Positions 39,190-53,032 of a stretch of DNA of 64,000 nucleotides are shown piece by piece. A program made the position numbers and the translations under genes. This DNA is from Atopsyche davidsoni (taxonomy: Eukaryota > Arthropoda > Insecta > Trichoptera > Hydrobiosidae). The stretch lies in contig JAILWY010000026.1 in the NCBI GenBank assembly GCA_022113835.1, positions 8,521,001-8,585,000 on the forward strand. The letters run 5' to 3'. Position 1 is the first letter of the stretch, and each line of letters starts with the position of its first letter. The notes under the pieces were generated by a model. That model ran no database searches and had not been told where the DNA came from. It saw only the letters and a program-made list of their open reading frames with translations.

Positions 39190-42100
39190 GGGATTTCCAA
39201 AATATTTTTAAACAGTTGAGATACTTAAAATAGTCATTTATATATATGAAGTATATATACCTATTTGCTTACATTTATATTTTTATGTCATAAACAACAT
39301 TCCTTTAATGAAGTTTATTGTGAAAAACACTGCATTTTAGTAGTTTAAGTGGTATCTTTGTTATGTTTAATGTTGAATTAACTTATTCTATTATTTTTTA
39401 AGCTCAAGTTTAAAGGAGTAACTCTTGAATGACATGAGAGGATTATCAGCTTTATAAATATAAATCAGAATAATTTGTACTAGTCCGCCTCGCCTATCCC
39501 GGACATCTGGCGGAGCGGGCAACGTGTCCTGGAGCCATGTAGCGAACATTAAACCGTACATTTCCAGGCCAGAGATACTGATTTATACACCCCAACTTGT
39601 GTCTCAATAGAATATACGACACGTCTAAGAAACCCATTAAACATTAAATTAATAAATATAAGGGCTGGTTTAGCTGAGTAGAATCAAATTTAAGATTGTT
39701 CGTTAGATACGTGATTCAAAGTTTAGACGAAGTTTCATCCTTGCAAACCGTTACAAGCGACCGCACTTTTGATTGTATCAAGATGGCGCCGTACAGTAAT
39801 GTAAACTTTGAAAGCAAAGTACAAGAATCTTTCTATGGAAATTGTACGGAGAATGTTAAACACAGAAAAGCTTTGATATTTCGTGCAGTAATGGTCTAAC
39901 CTGCTTCTTGCAATCCATTGTAATAAATCTTACTCGTTGTTCATCTCAGCTTACTCCGGAATGATTCTTTTAGATTTTCATTTGTATTAGACATTCAGAG
40001 CTCCTACTTTTGTTCACAGCTGAAAAAACAATTGGGATTTCTTAATTTACAATTCCTTCTTCTATTTAAAACTTATTAAATCTTTCATTTAAAAATACTT
40101 CAATAAATTGACTTAATAAAATGAGAAATCTATTTTCGTAATTATTTTTAAAATTGAGTTAGCGTTGAAGTGCTTAAGCAGAGAATTTCTTTTATAACGT
40201 AAGAAAAATACCCTTAAGACAAATTTCATGCTGAATGAATTTTATAAAACATAATTTTTTTAGTTAGTAATTTAAAGTCAATAGTTTCAGGAGTGTTTTC
40301 TAAAGTGGAAATAAATCGTTTTTGTTAATATTATTCATTTGGTAATTGATTCACATATAAAATGAAAAAAAAACTTCGATAGTTTTTCGCGACTCCTCCA
40401 AGGCATTGCGGCCCAGGGATGGTTTAAATCCTGATTTTAAAATTTAAAAATAAACCATATTTATTGCTCAGTAAATGTGGAACTTTATAACATTAATTAT
40501 TAGTAATAAAAGTAGAGTTAATATTGATAATTGAAAACAAATCCACAAAGGCTCACGCGTTACACAATATGAGAAAACTTGCTTAACGTAGAAAGAAAAC
40601 TCTGCTAATTGGCATAATGCGTGTTCTGTCTTCTAATTCTGTCTTTCCATGTTCGCTTTCTCAAAAGCTATTGATCTTATATACATACATTTTTGCTTTA
40701 CTTAACATCAATACCTATAATATTTTTCGTGCTTTATCTAATTAGGCATAAATTGATGCCTTTATATTTAATATATATAAATTCAAAATTTTATGAATGA
40801 GTTATTTTTTTACTCATTAATATTTAGCTACATCCATACATACAGTTCCATACATATAATTTATAGATTATTCAAATAGTAAGTTAAAGGTTTTATTGAA
40901 ATAATAACTTTCAATGAGCCTAGATGTTTTTATGTTGACTATGCAGTAAATAATCAAAATGGAAAGCTTTTCTCTACAATCTGACGACATAAACAAAGGC
41001 GCTACCTGGGCAGGGATGCGGAAGTTCTTCAAAGTCAAAGGTGCGCCGTCACCTGTCTATAGCCACACCTTTATACAACCGCCCCCAGTAAGGGTTAAGA
41101 TCATAAATTAACACCACCATTTACATGCAGGCTTCAGAGTAGGGTAACCGTGTCAAACGTAAAACTAAAAGTGAACAACTTGTTATTGTACATCTATCTT
41201 TAAATTACGCAGAGTTACAATATACTAATATCTAAAAATAATTCATTGAAACCGTTTGATAAAAAAATATATATTCATATGATATAATATAAGATATGCG
41301 TATTATTAATAAAAACAATGAATAAACTTGAACAAGCATTTTTATTATATTTTTTATGCAAAAACCCTTAAAAACTAAACTGTTCAAACTTTCAACACGT
41401 ATATTGTCGTACGTGTTACTATTTCGATATTTATAAAACGTGGGTAAAGGTAGTGTTTTTTCCGCCCTGATAGCACGCGGTAACCCCAGACATTTAACCC
41501 TTATTTCTGCCAGCCCGACACCAGAAGTGTGCAAGAATAATAGATCTGGGCCTTCGGTTTATCAAATATCAAACAACGATTTATTATTTATCATCCCTAC
41601 ACATTTCTCAGGGAGCGCCGACGGGGTGTGATCGCGCCGCATAATCTGTCGCCAGCTGCTTCGGATTTGCTCGGAACATTGCAAACTTCCGCCCTTCTGC
41701 GGCAAACAAACCGCACATTACCGGAAATATTGCTATTAGAAATAGCAAATGACATTTGATCGATATTATATATCAAAATTTTAAAATTCGATCTAATGCA
41801 TCAAATTTCTTTGTAGAATATTTTTTCATGTCAAAGTAATATATAAATTTTTTATTAAAAAAAATACTAAAAATTACAACGAGTAACGTGAAAATAAAAC
41901 GTATATAGAATTAATGGGAAAAAATCTGTACATTTGTTCTGTAAATTGTATAGTTTTAGATTTTGCAAATAAATTTATTTTCTCAAGGATCATCAATGTA
42001 TTTTTAAGGCTCGGTTTTTATTTAAACTGTTTTATAAACAACCATTGTATTGTTGTTGTATTGCATTTTTGTGGTGTATTTCTGGTCAATTCCAATAATC

Positions 42101-45100
42101 TCGTGACTATCTTGAATTATTTATGTGGTGTAGTCGACTTTTAAGGCTTTCCACCGTGTTGCTTTTGTTGTCTACCCTTATGTGGGTGTTACTTCTCAAT
42201 AATTGGATGGGATATTGCTAACATGTTTAAAACTTCTTGTTCTTCTTTTTTATAAAGCATAGTTAAACAGGCTGTTAACACTTGCACATAATTTACTATT
42301 TAATATGACAATAATCAACTTTTAATTTAGAAAATATCTAATATCCCGTGTTATGATTTTGTCGCTACTTGTAAAGCCCACTTCATCACGGTTGAAAGCT
42401 CTCGTAGCTCCTGAAACTGGATTTTGGTGATCGGTTCTACTTTGGTCATGTTCCGTTCGGATGGTAGACTGTTTCTGCTGTCACTTCGGATCATGTATAG
42501 CGATAATCCAAAGTCTAGATATCACTATACCAAACAACTATATCATTAAACTACAACAGTGTATGGAAACTAAACTATTCAATATATAATATTAACAATA
42601 CGTATTTAACTAGCTGAATCATACTATAATTGTTGTTCACACAGAGAAGGCATATTCAAAATAATATAAAAATTAAATTTGAAACTCAGAGCAAATATTT
42701 TATAATTTCTTTCTTCATTTCTTTCTGTAAGTAAATATTACCACAAACCTTAATAATTGATTTTTTGTCATTTTTAAATAATTAAATTAAATTGAACACA
42801 AAATATCACGGTGTTTGTTATTTTGAATATAAATTCATTATTCCAACATGGGTATGGGTAGGGTATTTTCATTTATATGTATAAGGTGGTATCCAATATT
42901 TTGATCAGAAAATATTTTAGTATTGATAAATATCCAAACAAACCCAAAAAACTTAAGTCTTATACATACTCACATGACTTTCCCCGCGTTATGTATTCAT
43001 CTTCTCGCTTTATTCGTTCGAAGACTAAAAAAAGGGATTTAGAAAATTCCTTTTTTCGTTGGTTCGATGTGTGGCTACAAAGATGTTTATTATTTGGTCT
43101 GTCTACATAAAAATGACAGCATATTTAATATTATATTTGACATATTTGCTTTAATCGTTTTGTCCCTAAATGTATTTATTTGTTCAAGTCCTTGAAGTGC
43201 CTAATGACGATGTGACGAATGCGCATTGTTCACAACTGAATGACTATTTGATTTACCTTCAATTCATTTCATTCTCACATATATTTTTTTATGTACAACA
43301 ACTTATATTAAAATTTTAAATATGTTTTTGAGAAAATGACTTGATTAGATTACCCAAGCCGGGCTAGATGTATTTTGAATGAAGTTGCTTATCACAAAAA
43401 TATAGCTTTCATACTAATAGAACGAGAAAAATTACTTTTTTAACTTGATTATAACAGATAGAATCTTTGTTTATAATATTTAATTTTAACGTTGAGAGCA
43501 GCGTTTTTCTGTAATCATCAGAGAAATCTATTTATCCGAAATAAAGTCAAATATTTTAAGAACAGCAATACATTTACTAACCCAATACAAGTCTAAACAA
43601 AATAAGTTCAAATCACACAATCGATTTTCAATTAACTAGTCCATTAAAAAAGCGATTGTTATTTGATTATTAAAAAGTTATACATTGTATCCAGCTATTG
43701 TGCGCTTGCCACTAATTAAAAGTGCTGGTATATTTTCCACTGCCATTACGGCAAGCCCTAATGCCTCTTTTCCATGCGACTTATTTTTTATTTCTGAATG
43801 GGTGACCTTAAAATGAAAACCCTTAGAACGTTTGTCAAAGCTGCAAAGCAAGTTAGCGTTGATATTTAAAGTAAAATGTTAAAAAGGCAATTTCACTTTG
43901 AAATAAGTGTGTTTGTTTCCCGCCGAGCTTATCATGAACTTTGTAACTCGGTAGTTATTCTTGAAAATGAGATTTTTGTATTAGGGTTGTTTGTATCGCT
44001 TGGGCTGAATATCCAAAAAAAAAAATTAAACATTACATGAAAAAATAAATTTGATAACAAATCACAATAAACAACTTTATAATATTTCGCACGTGTATGT
44101 ACTTATAACTAAATAATACAATTATTTTTTTAAAACGTAGTGTTTAAAATTTTCTCTATTATAATAGTAATATTAATTCGGTTATGTTAAAATTTATACA
44201 TTTCTTATTTAGACGATTTGTCATACCTTCGCTTAGTGCTGAAAATAGCATCTTCCAGTCATCACCACTCTTCCTTATTCATCACCTCTCATGCTGGATC
44301 GACAAATTCCAAAATAAAACATATCATATTTCAATATAAGCAGTGTGCAAAATTAAAATATTTCTTTGTTTACATGATATGTCATACTTTTCAAAAAGTT
44401 TTTGCTTTTTTATACATTTATTTATTATCTGGTTTGATGGTTCAAATTTAATTTTAATTCTATATACTTTAGTCTATGTACTTGTCAAAGTCACATGTGT
44501 AGTTAGGTTATTCTGGTTTACAAATTTAAAAACACGATTTTTATTTGTTCTGCTCGTAGTGTGGCGTTATTTCAGGACATATGCTTTAATTACAAGAGAT
44601 TGATTTTTAATCCATTGTTAGTAAAGTCCTTTATCGTGGCGGGCGACCATTTGCGGCTATCGCTACGGGACCAGATACAACCGATTGTAAAACTGCAATG
44701 CTTTTTTTTACACTGTTATTTTATACATTGCTTTGTTTCCGAATTGGTTTAAACAAGGGAGTTTAATTAATTGAACACTTTTTTTCATTGTAATTTTTTT
44801 CTTGAAGCTTCCACTGAAACTGAAAATCAGTAATAATCATGTTTCAATCGGCAACAATCATAAATTATAATTATACTACTTATAATTTATATAATTATAA
44901 TTACTTTTGATAATATATTGAAAGTATTTTATGGTTTTCAAGAGCCAAACGACTATGTTTATATCTTTGTCGAAAATCCTTCTAGAATATATTTTTGTAG
45001 AGTTGCCGCAATTTCCAACAGCATTGGTCTCAGCAAATACTTTTATTTTTTTAACTTTTTTAAGCCAAAAAGGCAAGCGGTCTTTCTGCCAGTATGCTCG

Positions 45101-46760
45101 AATGGTCATTTTCAAAATGCTTTGTTTCTCGGTTAGGATTTCAAATACCTAAAATCTTGAGTCATTGTACATTTACAAGATATATTTGCAGAACTATAAA
45201 ATAAAATAAAATAATTTATAAAATATCTAGTTTTAATATATTGTCACGGTTTTGAGAGCTAAGCAAACTACCATATATGAAATGATCCAAATTATTATAT
45301 TTTCTGGATAATATTTTTGATAATATTTTCAATTATTCACGGCAAAACTAAGCATTAAATTAATTTATTTGTTTTAATATAAGTTGTAAGCATTTTTTAC
45401 TTATTCTTTGGGTCTTCTCAACTATTCCATGTAATCTTCGAAGGAGAATTATTATATTTAGTGGATAATTTCACAACACTCTTCGCCATATCGTTTCTTT
45501 CATAAACACTTACAAAGTGAACTAACATGAAAACATTAAAATAGTTACTAACAAAACAATGGACATGGTGATTAAATAAGAATTTTTTTTAATAAAAATA
45601 AAGCATGTTTAAGATTAAAGAGGATTGTCTAAGTTCTATATTTATAATGAATTGAAAACATGTGAAGTTGTATATATTAACAAATAAGTTAATAAAATAG
45701 GTTTATGTTCTTACTTTGAATTGTACATTAATGGGCAACCCTCGATGTATTTTGATTTTACCCTCGGAGGTGCAATCAAAGGAAAATCAAAGCCTTTTAC
45801 GGAAAGGGTTTTTGTAGACTTCCTGGATTTTTCTATGTTTACCTTGATGCTTTTAAGTCAGGGTCTTTCAGAATACGTTCAGTGTTTTATTTGATCATAA
45901 AAAAATGTATGGAAAAGAAAAAAGGAATATTGTTGGGCTCAAAAAAGTCACAATGGACATTAAAAGCTATTTTCGACTTCTCGCGTTTAAATAAAACTAC
46001 TGCAATTTTTTTTTGCGTTATCATGAGAATGTCATATTTTTTTCAATTTGCAAAAATTATTCTGGAAACGATTTTTTTCTTCAATCTATTACTTTAATTA
46101 TTGAATATTGGATTTAATGTTTATGTGTACACTTCCTCTTAGCTAACTTATTTTAATATAAAAAAGCTAAATTGATATTGTTATTTTTTTATTTTTGGGG
46201 AAAAAATAATAAAATAATAATTTTTTTGTAATAATTGATATTTTAATACTGATTAAAAGTAGTTTATGAAATCATGCAGTGGAATTCAGGTTTCTTTGTT
46301 AAGCCTTGTGTATCAATACTGATAAATCTTAAAATAGAAAATCAATACCCACGTTATATGCCACCTTGTAATAAACTACGTGATTTTATTATTTTAATAA
46401 AATAAATACACACATATAGTAGAAAGGAGAAGGTATGAAAGTCATGTATGTCCTGATAAGTTTTTATCGAGATTTTTTCTGCGCTAGTAGATTTTTGTCC
46501 CAGGAATCAAAGCTCCAGATAAAATGTTCACGGAAAATCTTACTTTATTGCTATTAATATTTTTGGTAAAATATTCGACTTCATCGTCTCACATAAGATG
46601 ATGTTTCCTTTTATTGGTAATTGAATTCATGAGCAATGGTTTTGATTGGAGGTTTAAATTTGCATCCCACCAGTGTTGTATGGGCGATTTTCTTCTCGAG
46701 GTAGTTGATAGGTCTGTATCAAAATTATAATCATCCAGTAGACATTTTATATTGCCCACG
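39190..46760. other. AT-rich noncoding stretch
   Basis: No gene is called. GC-richer pockets occur at about 39480-39560, 40980-41100 (with CACCTG and ACCTGG E-box-like words, and TATAAAG on the minus strand), 41600-41740 and 42350-42500. A 68-codon frame ends at 39899 and includes CAAGATGGCG, a good start context, but the peptide is unrecognised. The rest is AT-rich. Confidence 0.55.
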
Positions 46761-46774
46761 TTGTAAGGGCAATC

Positions 46775-46995
46775 TCAATGGCCAATATAGTCAAAGAATA
46801 ACAACGAAAACGTAGCTTTCATCTGAAGAAATAAATAGTGCGGTACTTGCAGCCATGCTCGGTGTGAACTAATCGTGCCGGGCGGGGCGGCTGCTAGTGC
46901 CCGATAAGCCCTGGCATTGTCTGCGCCCATATCGATCAGCAGTAAGTCTCCTTTCCATATGCATCCAGTGCCGGACTATGAAAACACGCATAGTA
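46775..46995 (-). other. CpG island with minus-strand open frame
   Basis: A GC-rich, CpG-bearing patch is centred on 46840-46950. On the minus strand it is open from about 46975 to a stop at 46775-46777, with an internal Met at 46928-46930 (51 codons: MGADNARAYRALAAAP and on). The frame loses its GC-rich character past 46840. No domain is recognised. On the plus strand an acceptor-like TTGCAG and a donor GTAAGT flank the island, but all three plus frames have stops inside, so only a noncoding exon would fit. Confidence 0.15.
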
Positions 46996-49019
46996 CTAGC
47001 CACACCGTGTTCAGCAATATGGAAATAAGGGGTCTAATGGGACGCAGTAAACAACATAGTTTATGTTTGCTTATAGTTAAATTTATTGTTATCTAGCATA
47101 TGCGTACGCGCCACACTATCAAAAATGAAATCTTGATATATTTTTCGTGTATGCTTTAATAAACATTATACGATTAACATGCGGTAAGCTTTTCAATGAT
47201 TAAAGTCGACCAGAATCAATATTGAAATTCAATGCGTAATACTTAATACATTTTTATACTTATACTAACAAATTATTTTTGCTATTTTTTAGCAATTTGA
47301 AGTGAAATGTCACCCTTTTAAAAAAAGAGAACGGTAACAAACAAAATAAAAATATGTTTACATTTTTCTAGGTGAGTTTAAACGGTTTACTTTCAGAGAA
47401 TGCCTTCAGCTAGGAACGTTTCCTCGAATTGTGTGTTTAACGCTTGTCGCCTAGGATTAACTTTGTATTTAAAACTCAAACATACTTTGTAGATTCACGA
47501 TTCGATTCAAAATAGAACTCACGCCAAAAACTTTTCGATTGTGTCATTAAAAACAAAACCCAATTATATTTTAGAAATTCACACGCAGCCAAAAATATTT
47601 ATCTTATATTATCTAATTATGATTTTTATTTTTTTTCAGATGGATACCGCAAACATCAGATATCACCACCCCACATAGAATTTCTTTACCATCTTTCTGA
47701 AGGTAAAAAAATCTGTTACGATTATATCCAATGTTTTCTTCCAATCGATTTATTATTTGGCTCCATATATTCTGTAATAATCTTTTCTAATAATTCTATT
47801 TTATTATGAGAATAGAATCAAACACACACGTTGAAGCTATGAGCACATATTTTAACAATACATTTACGACATTAAATAAATATGACAGAGAAGTAATAAC
47901 CGATATGTGTAACTATTGAATGAAAATATTGTGTATGTACTGAAGTATCGTTTGTATCTTTACATAACGTTTATAACAAAGAAAATTATTAGATAATAGA
48001 ACGTATTTTATACGATGGTGTATTTTCTCCGGGCAAAGATAAATATTTGTTTAATCTTTGTTACTTGTTGAAGCGTCCTAGAAATCATATGGACGACGGT
48101 GCCATTTTTAGCCTCGGTCAAAATGTCATATTTATTCCTGGAATATTTTGTCACGCTATACATAAGTGCTGTGCACACTCAGCGATCCAAAGCTCGTGGC
48201 TGGAAACATAATTTTTATACCCGACAATATACACTTATCAAGTATAAAATATAACCAAATTCCTATATTATTCAGCAGAAAACCCAGTATTCAACGTCTG
48301 CAGAAAATTTTAAGTTTTATTGTGGTGCGGCTTTGCAAGGGCTTTACGCTTAAAAAGGTTTTTTTCTGGTGGCACTCTAATTTTAATAAAAATTCAAGTA
48401 CTTTTAATCAAATTAGGGTACAACAGTATTAACAAAGACAATATTTCAAAAATATTTTCGGTTTTTTTATTATATTTGGATATCTATTATAAATTTCTTA
48501 AATGTCATGGTTACTATTGTTTGCGCTTAAGCAGTTTTTTTATTATTAAACATTAGGTGTTACTTATATATTACTCTTTGAGGGTAAATTTCTATTGTGG
48601 GTCTAACATATGTAAACGTACAATCACGTTCCTTAAGATAATGCCACGTTATTACGGAGATCGATACGCGGCACTGCCTTTTAAATTTTCCAAACACCTT
48701 GTGACACGTGACTTGAGGAATTCAAACCTTCATTAATATTCCCCTTTAACAATAACGCGCTCTCCTCCACCCCCTTGCCAGCCACAACATCACTCCCCTC
48801 AGTCCTCCCACGCAGTGCCGCCATTTACACTCCACCCATCTTGTCGACTCGACGCTGAAATAACCGATATGAACATATTTCTAAGTCGTTTTGACGAAGC
48901 CGCGTTAACATCTTTCCGCACGGGCTAATATCGATGCTGAAGTACCAATAACCAACTCGTATTAAAACTTTACTTTTAATTGGAAACAAAATGTTATTTT
49001 GAATAATTTAATATATTGA
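46996..49019. other. AT-rich noncoding stretch
   Basis: No gene seen. A pocket at about 48760-48870 is unusually C-rich (CTCCTCCACCCCC and CCGCCATTTAC words) but has no convincing frame. Open frames at 48.2-48.5 kb lack any domain. Confidence 0.6.
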
Positions 49020-49181
49020 TTAGCTCTTCCTTATGAAGTTGAAGTCTGGACACTTTAGGCAGCAACAATTCGAAAAATCAAGGCATTTGAAATGTGGCTT
49101 TGTGAGAGATTACTTAAAACACCGAGGGTTGACCGCACCACAAATGAGAGTCTATTACAGAATGCGCAAAAAATATACTAA
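49020..49181 (+). pseudogene. non-LTR retrotransposon RT C-terminal relic
   Basis: Read in the frame starting at 49020, about 53 codons spell a recognisable C-terminal segment of an insect-type LINE polyprotein: PYEVEVWTL, one in-frame stop, then AATIRKIKAFEMWL, then RLLKTPRVDRTTNESLL, ending at TAA 49179-49181. The pattern E-V-W-T-L, then K-I-x-A-F-E-M-W, then a V-D-R-x-T-N-E stretch is the hallmark of the region following the reverse transcriptase in a widespread LINE group. Nothing of the RT catalytic core (YADD) is present upstream, so this is a short 5'-truncated relic, as LINE insertions usually are. A different frame over the same bases gives a 64-codon ORF starting at 49033, which is a shadow. 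Confidence 0.75.
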
Positions 49182-49380
49182 ATATACTAAAAAAATTAAG
49201 GTATTTTCAGAAATACCAAATATTTAAAAATATATGTTGTAGTAGAGGAATTATTTAGCCAAAATATGGTTAATTAAAAAAAAGAAAATTCAATGACAAC
49301 GCTTTGAAAAGTAACTGTCTCTCAAAAAAATCTACTTTTAAGGGTATGAAAAAATAACCACATATTATGTCTTTTGAAGA

Positions 49381-49418
49381 TGACATCGATATGGAGGGGG
49401 GCCTCCATATCGATGTCA
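49381..49418. repeat. 17-bp perfect hairpin with G4 loop
   Basis: Arms 49381-49397 (TGACATCGATATGGAGG) and 49402-49418 are perfect complements around a GGGG loop. It lies 200 bases after the LINE relic. It is too short for a microRNA precursor; bidirectional, terminator-like or foldback-element remnants are possible. No function is assigned. Confidence 0.9.
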
Positions 49419-52400
49419 GGTTATAGGGGAAAATTTTTGACTAAGACCTTCGCAAAAAGGAAAGAATTTTTTAAAAGCAAAGACGCATTTCTTTTTGATT
49501 CTGTGAAAAATTTCGGATAGTAAAATCGAGAATATGATATCCGTCTTTAAATATTTTGTTATTAAATGTGCAAAACAACAATTCATTCAAAAATTTGTCT
49601 GCGTATTTACATATTTATATATCAGCTGTATTATTACAGCCAGTTTTAACAAATAAAATATTATTTAAGTTCGTTGTTTTCATGCTTTTACAGTATATAC
49701 ATACAAGAAATTTATAATGAACATGGATTTTATGACATAAAAATGATAATTATATGTTGAATTTTCATTTTAATCAGGAAAATAATGACTTTAGGCTTTC
49801 GATTGATATTTTTTGCTTATGTGATTGATATATATTATGATATTTATTGATAATTATTTGAATTTATCTGTAATGTGCGGAATAATTTAAAAAACTCATT
49901 GTACGTATGCTATACTTTAGTATTTTTAAATGTCGTTTTTTACTTTGATGAATACCTTTTTTGCAAGAATCAATATTTAAAGCCGTGAAATAAAAAGTGC
50001 AATCCTTCCGTACATCCAAATTATAAATAACGTAGTAACGGTGATTGATTTGTATAAGTTTTTTTTTATATTTACATATTTTATGATATCAAAAACATTA
50101 TGAATTTTAAATAGGTTTATTATAAACTGCAATAAATGTTATTTCCTTGCTAAGCAATATTAAATTTTACACTCGATGAGTTAATGGTTTAACTTCAAAA
50201 GTCAAAAAATTCAATTGTCTCGTTTATGAGACTATAAAACATTATATGATAATAAATAAAATAGAGTACTGCAATAAATACTCTTAGAATTTTATAGCTG
50301 TACTATGCCAAATGCGTCTTACTTACACGGTATTCTATTTTTACTTTCTCTGAGAATGACATATGTCATACGAAATACTCAAAATCCAGAAAATATACTA
50401 AGAGTTTTTTTTTGACGACATGTAAAAAGTAGGAGCGGACAAATGATCGCCGTTTAGTATGAGAGTCTAAGAGAGCCTCGCTCTTGGGTAAATACCACGA
50501 AATTTGCACAACACAAAAAAAACATCCCAAAGCACTCCCATAAGTGAATATTAATGCAATGTTACTAATTCGTATCCGGAAATACCCTACATTAGCATTT
50601 TCAAGAGGAAAACTTAAATCCGCGAGAAAGTTTGTCGTTTTAGAGGGCGTCTTTTACACGGAGAGGAATTTCTTTAAAATTCCACAGCATTAACAACTCA
50701 TCGTGGAACCCTGAAAGCCGGGGCTTGCGCCCACTTCAGCGAGAGGGTGGAGATCCATATATCCACATATCGCTTGCTTAGAATTACAAGAATATTTTAA
50801 AGATAAAACCTTTCACATGATTCAGTTACGCGTTTGCCTGCAAACTTTCGAATCCGGGTAATGCAACATATTTTTATATATTTCTTCCTATGATATTGAT
50901 AAATAATTTAGATATAAAGAGAGAAATGGCTCTTTAAGAAGTTTGCTTATCTTAGTTTTTAATTTTAATTAAATAATTTAGTGCATTTTTAAAAAATAAT
51001 ATTAGTCTTTAATCCTAGAGTTTGTAAATATTAAAAATAGCGCTAAGTATAATAAATCGGCATGTGTTGTTATTTGAAAATATAGTTAAGAATAAATAAA
51101 TTGTTTATTGGAAGTAGACGTATTAATACATGTTTCTTGTAATATATTATTTGTTTTAGGTGTAACTATCGTTTTGAAAGCACGTAAGACAGAGTTTATA
51201 TTATAATTTACTCTTGTCGTAATAAATACCTAATGTAAGGAAAGCATGAATATTTTATATTTGCGCGTGTCTGTGAGACGAAAATAGTTTCACGGAAGAA
51301 GGTATAAATTTGATCTACATGAATTTATTTCGAATATATAAGTACTTCTTCTGCCAAAAAAATTACAAATAACAAAAAGAGTTATGTTTTTTTTCTTGAA
51401 CAATAGGTTAATAAATATCCATTTAACAATCCGTACATAATTCTAGATTTATTTCCAATTTTATTTATTGTGTTTTCCACAGCATCTTTTTTGTTTTTTA
51501 AACCTCATTTATTAAAGACAAAATCTACGATGGTATACATTCCAAGCCTTGTACCTACTTAAGCGCGGCTGAAGGGCTGGAATCTGGAAAGGGGGTTGGT
51601 TTCCGGTAGGGGACGTTTAAATTACTCCAAAACACTCTCGCAGCCTCAGCGAAATCACATATATCCACATTCGGTGGGGGAATCAGGCCTGTGAGAAAAT
51701 TTGTTGTTTCCATTGTGAAAGAAGGGAAACTGTCTTAATTCCGATCGTGATATATTTAGAAAATACATTTTCTCCCCGGAATCTAGAATCTCGTGTGTAA
51801 AGTAGCATTACCGATGAATACATTACTTTTGAGACGTTTTCTTTCTAGCATGTTTAATTCTTGTTCAATTCAAAAATAGCTTGTGATAGTGTATCTTGAG
51901 TTCTTGTTTTTCCTGTTAAAATCAACGATTTGTAATTTCCACGTGTTTGACGTTATTCGCGCAGATTATTTTAGGCTACAAAACCTATTTTAATGTATGC
52001 ATCAAAAAAAGAAAAATATGTGAATAATGCATCATTTCAAGACGCGGAATATCCAGTATATATATCTAAAAATATTAATAGCGCAATGATATTTAACACC
52101 GAGGAGGCTAAAACTAAGGAAATTTGTTAGAAATGAGGAAACCTAATAATAATCAACTGAAACATCATGGTTACCAAACTGTTTTTTTTATTTTATTTCA
52201 AACTTCACTGTGTTTGAAAGCTCAACTGTTTGGTATATTTAAAGCACACGTTTATATTTAATACAATATTAAGAAGTTACTTCTTAACAGACTACAGCAA
52301 CGCCAATCACTTTCGGTCTGATTTTTTTATCCCATCTCGTTTTGAACCCAAAATGTCAGTCAAACAACAAAAAAAAGATTGACGGATATCATAGATACTA

Positions 52401-52698
52401 GTATATATACATTATGATTTTTGTACAACACACGCGTAGTAGGCTAAAATCTCTGAAAATATTTAATTTCATGATGAATTTTCTGAAATTCATTGAAATC
52501 CTTGCTTAAAAATTAAAAGCTTTAAAATTTATTATTAAAACTTTGAATACAGTTCTAGTTTAATCTAAGTAATATAAGTCTTGATTTTACCACTATTTAT
52601 TATATCTTTATTGTATTTATTATGAAGATTTGAATGCAAAAATATTATAATATCAGGGCAAAAATAATTTATCCAGTAATTATGAATAATTTTGTAAG
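49419..52698. other. AT-rich noncoding stretch with two related GC pockets
   Basis: No gene is seen. Pockets at about 50570-50770 and 51560-51790 share words: GAGAAAGTTTGTCGTTT at 50624-50640 against GAGAAAATTTGTTGTTT at 51693-51709 (15 of 17 match), and an exact CATATATCCACAT at 50756-50768 and 51658-51670. The order of the two words is swapped between the pockets. They may be related regulatory modules, or coincidence. Confidence 0.5.
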
Positions 52699-52731
52699 GT
52701 GTGATTAACTTAATTAGAAAGCTTCGATGAA

Positions 52732-52830
52732 ATGATTCTGGTAATAGTTACAGCCATTTTGCTTAAAGGATTTGATTGCGAGTATTATAATTCTGATCTA
52801 CGACTTTGCAGTAATAGTATAAGATTATAA
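52732..52830 (+). pseudogene. diverged upstream copy of signal-peptide-like exon
   Basis: From an ATG at 52732 the sequence matches the downstream copy (from 52916) over 28 codons without a single indel, at about 75% nucleotide identity. It reads MILVIVTAILLKGFDCEY, then DLRLCSN, and runs into a stop soon after (TAA 52828-52830). Hydrophobic residues fall at the same places as in the downstream copy. No good splice donor follows; GTATAA after the homologous block is weak. Upstream of the ATG the two copies share only GGTGTG and scattered bases with indels, so the gap-free block begins at the start codon. It may be a decayed paralogous first exon. Confidence 0.25.
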
Positions 52831-52915
52831 TAAAGATAATGTTACCAATAATTACGTATACTTCAGCAGGGTGTGGAAAACTAAATAATTGAATCTTTGT
52901 TAAGTAAAATTTACA

Positions 52916-53026
52916 ATGCATCTACTCGCAGTTACAGCCGTTTTGCTCAGCATATATTATTGCGAGTATTTTCATGCTAATCTACGACTTCGCGGTAATA
53001 AAGTTTTGGGGAACGGGCATACGTAC
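52916..53026 (+). CDS. candidate first coding exon of a secreted protein
   Basis: An ATG opens a 37-codon frame that begins MHLLAVTAVLLSIYY, a plausible signal peptide with a hydrophobic core, then a more polar stretch including LRLRGNKVLGNGHTY. It stops exactly at GTAAGT (53027-53032), a consensus donor, in phase 0. Continued past the donor the frame runs on to 53107 in GC-rich sequence. The tandem copy upstream preserves the ATG, spacing, cysteine 16, the CEY motif and LRL. Of 25-26 base differences, only about four fall at third codon positions, so there is no sign of purifying selection; either the protein diverged fast or the block is noncoding and the frame is luck. I do not recognise a family. 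Downstream exons would lie beyond, and none was identified. Confidence 0.3.
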
Positions 53027-53032
53027 GTAAGT

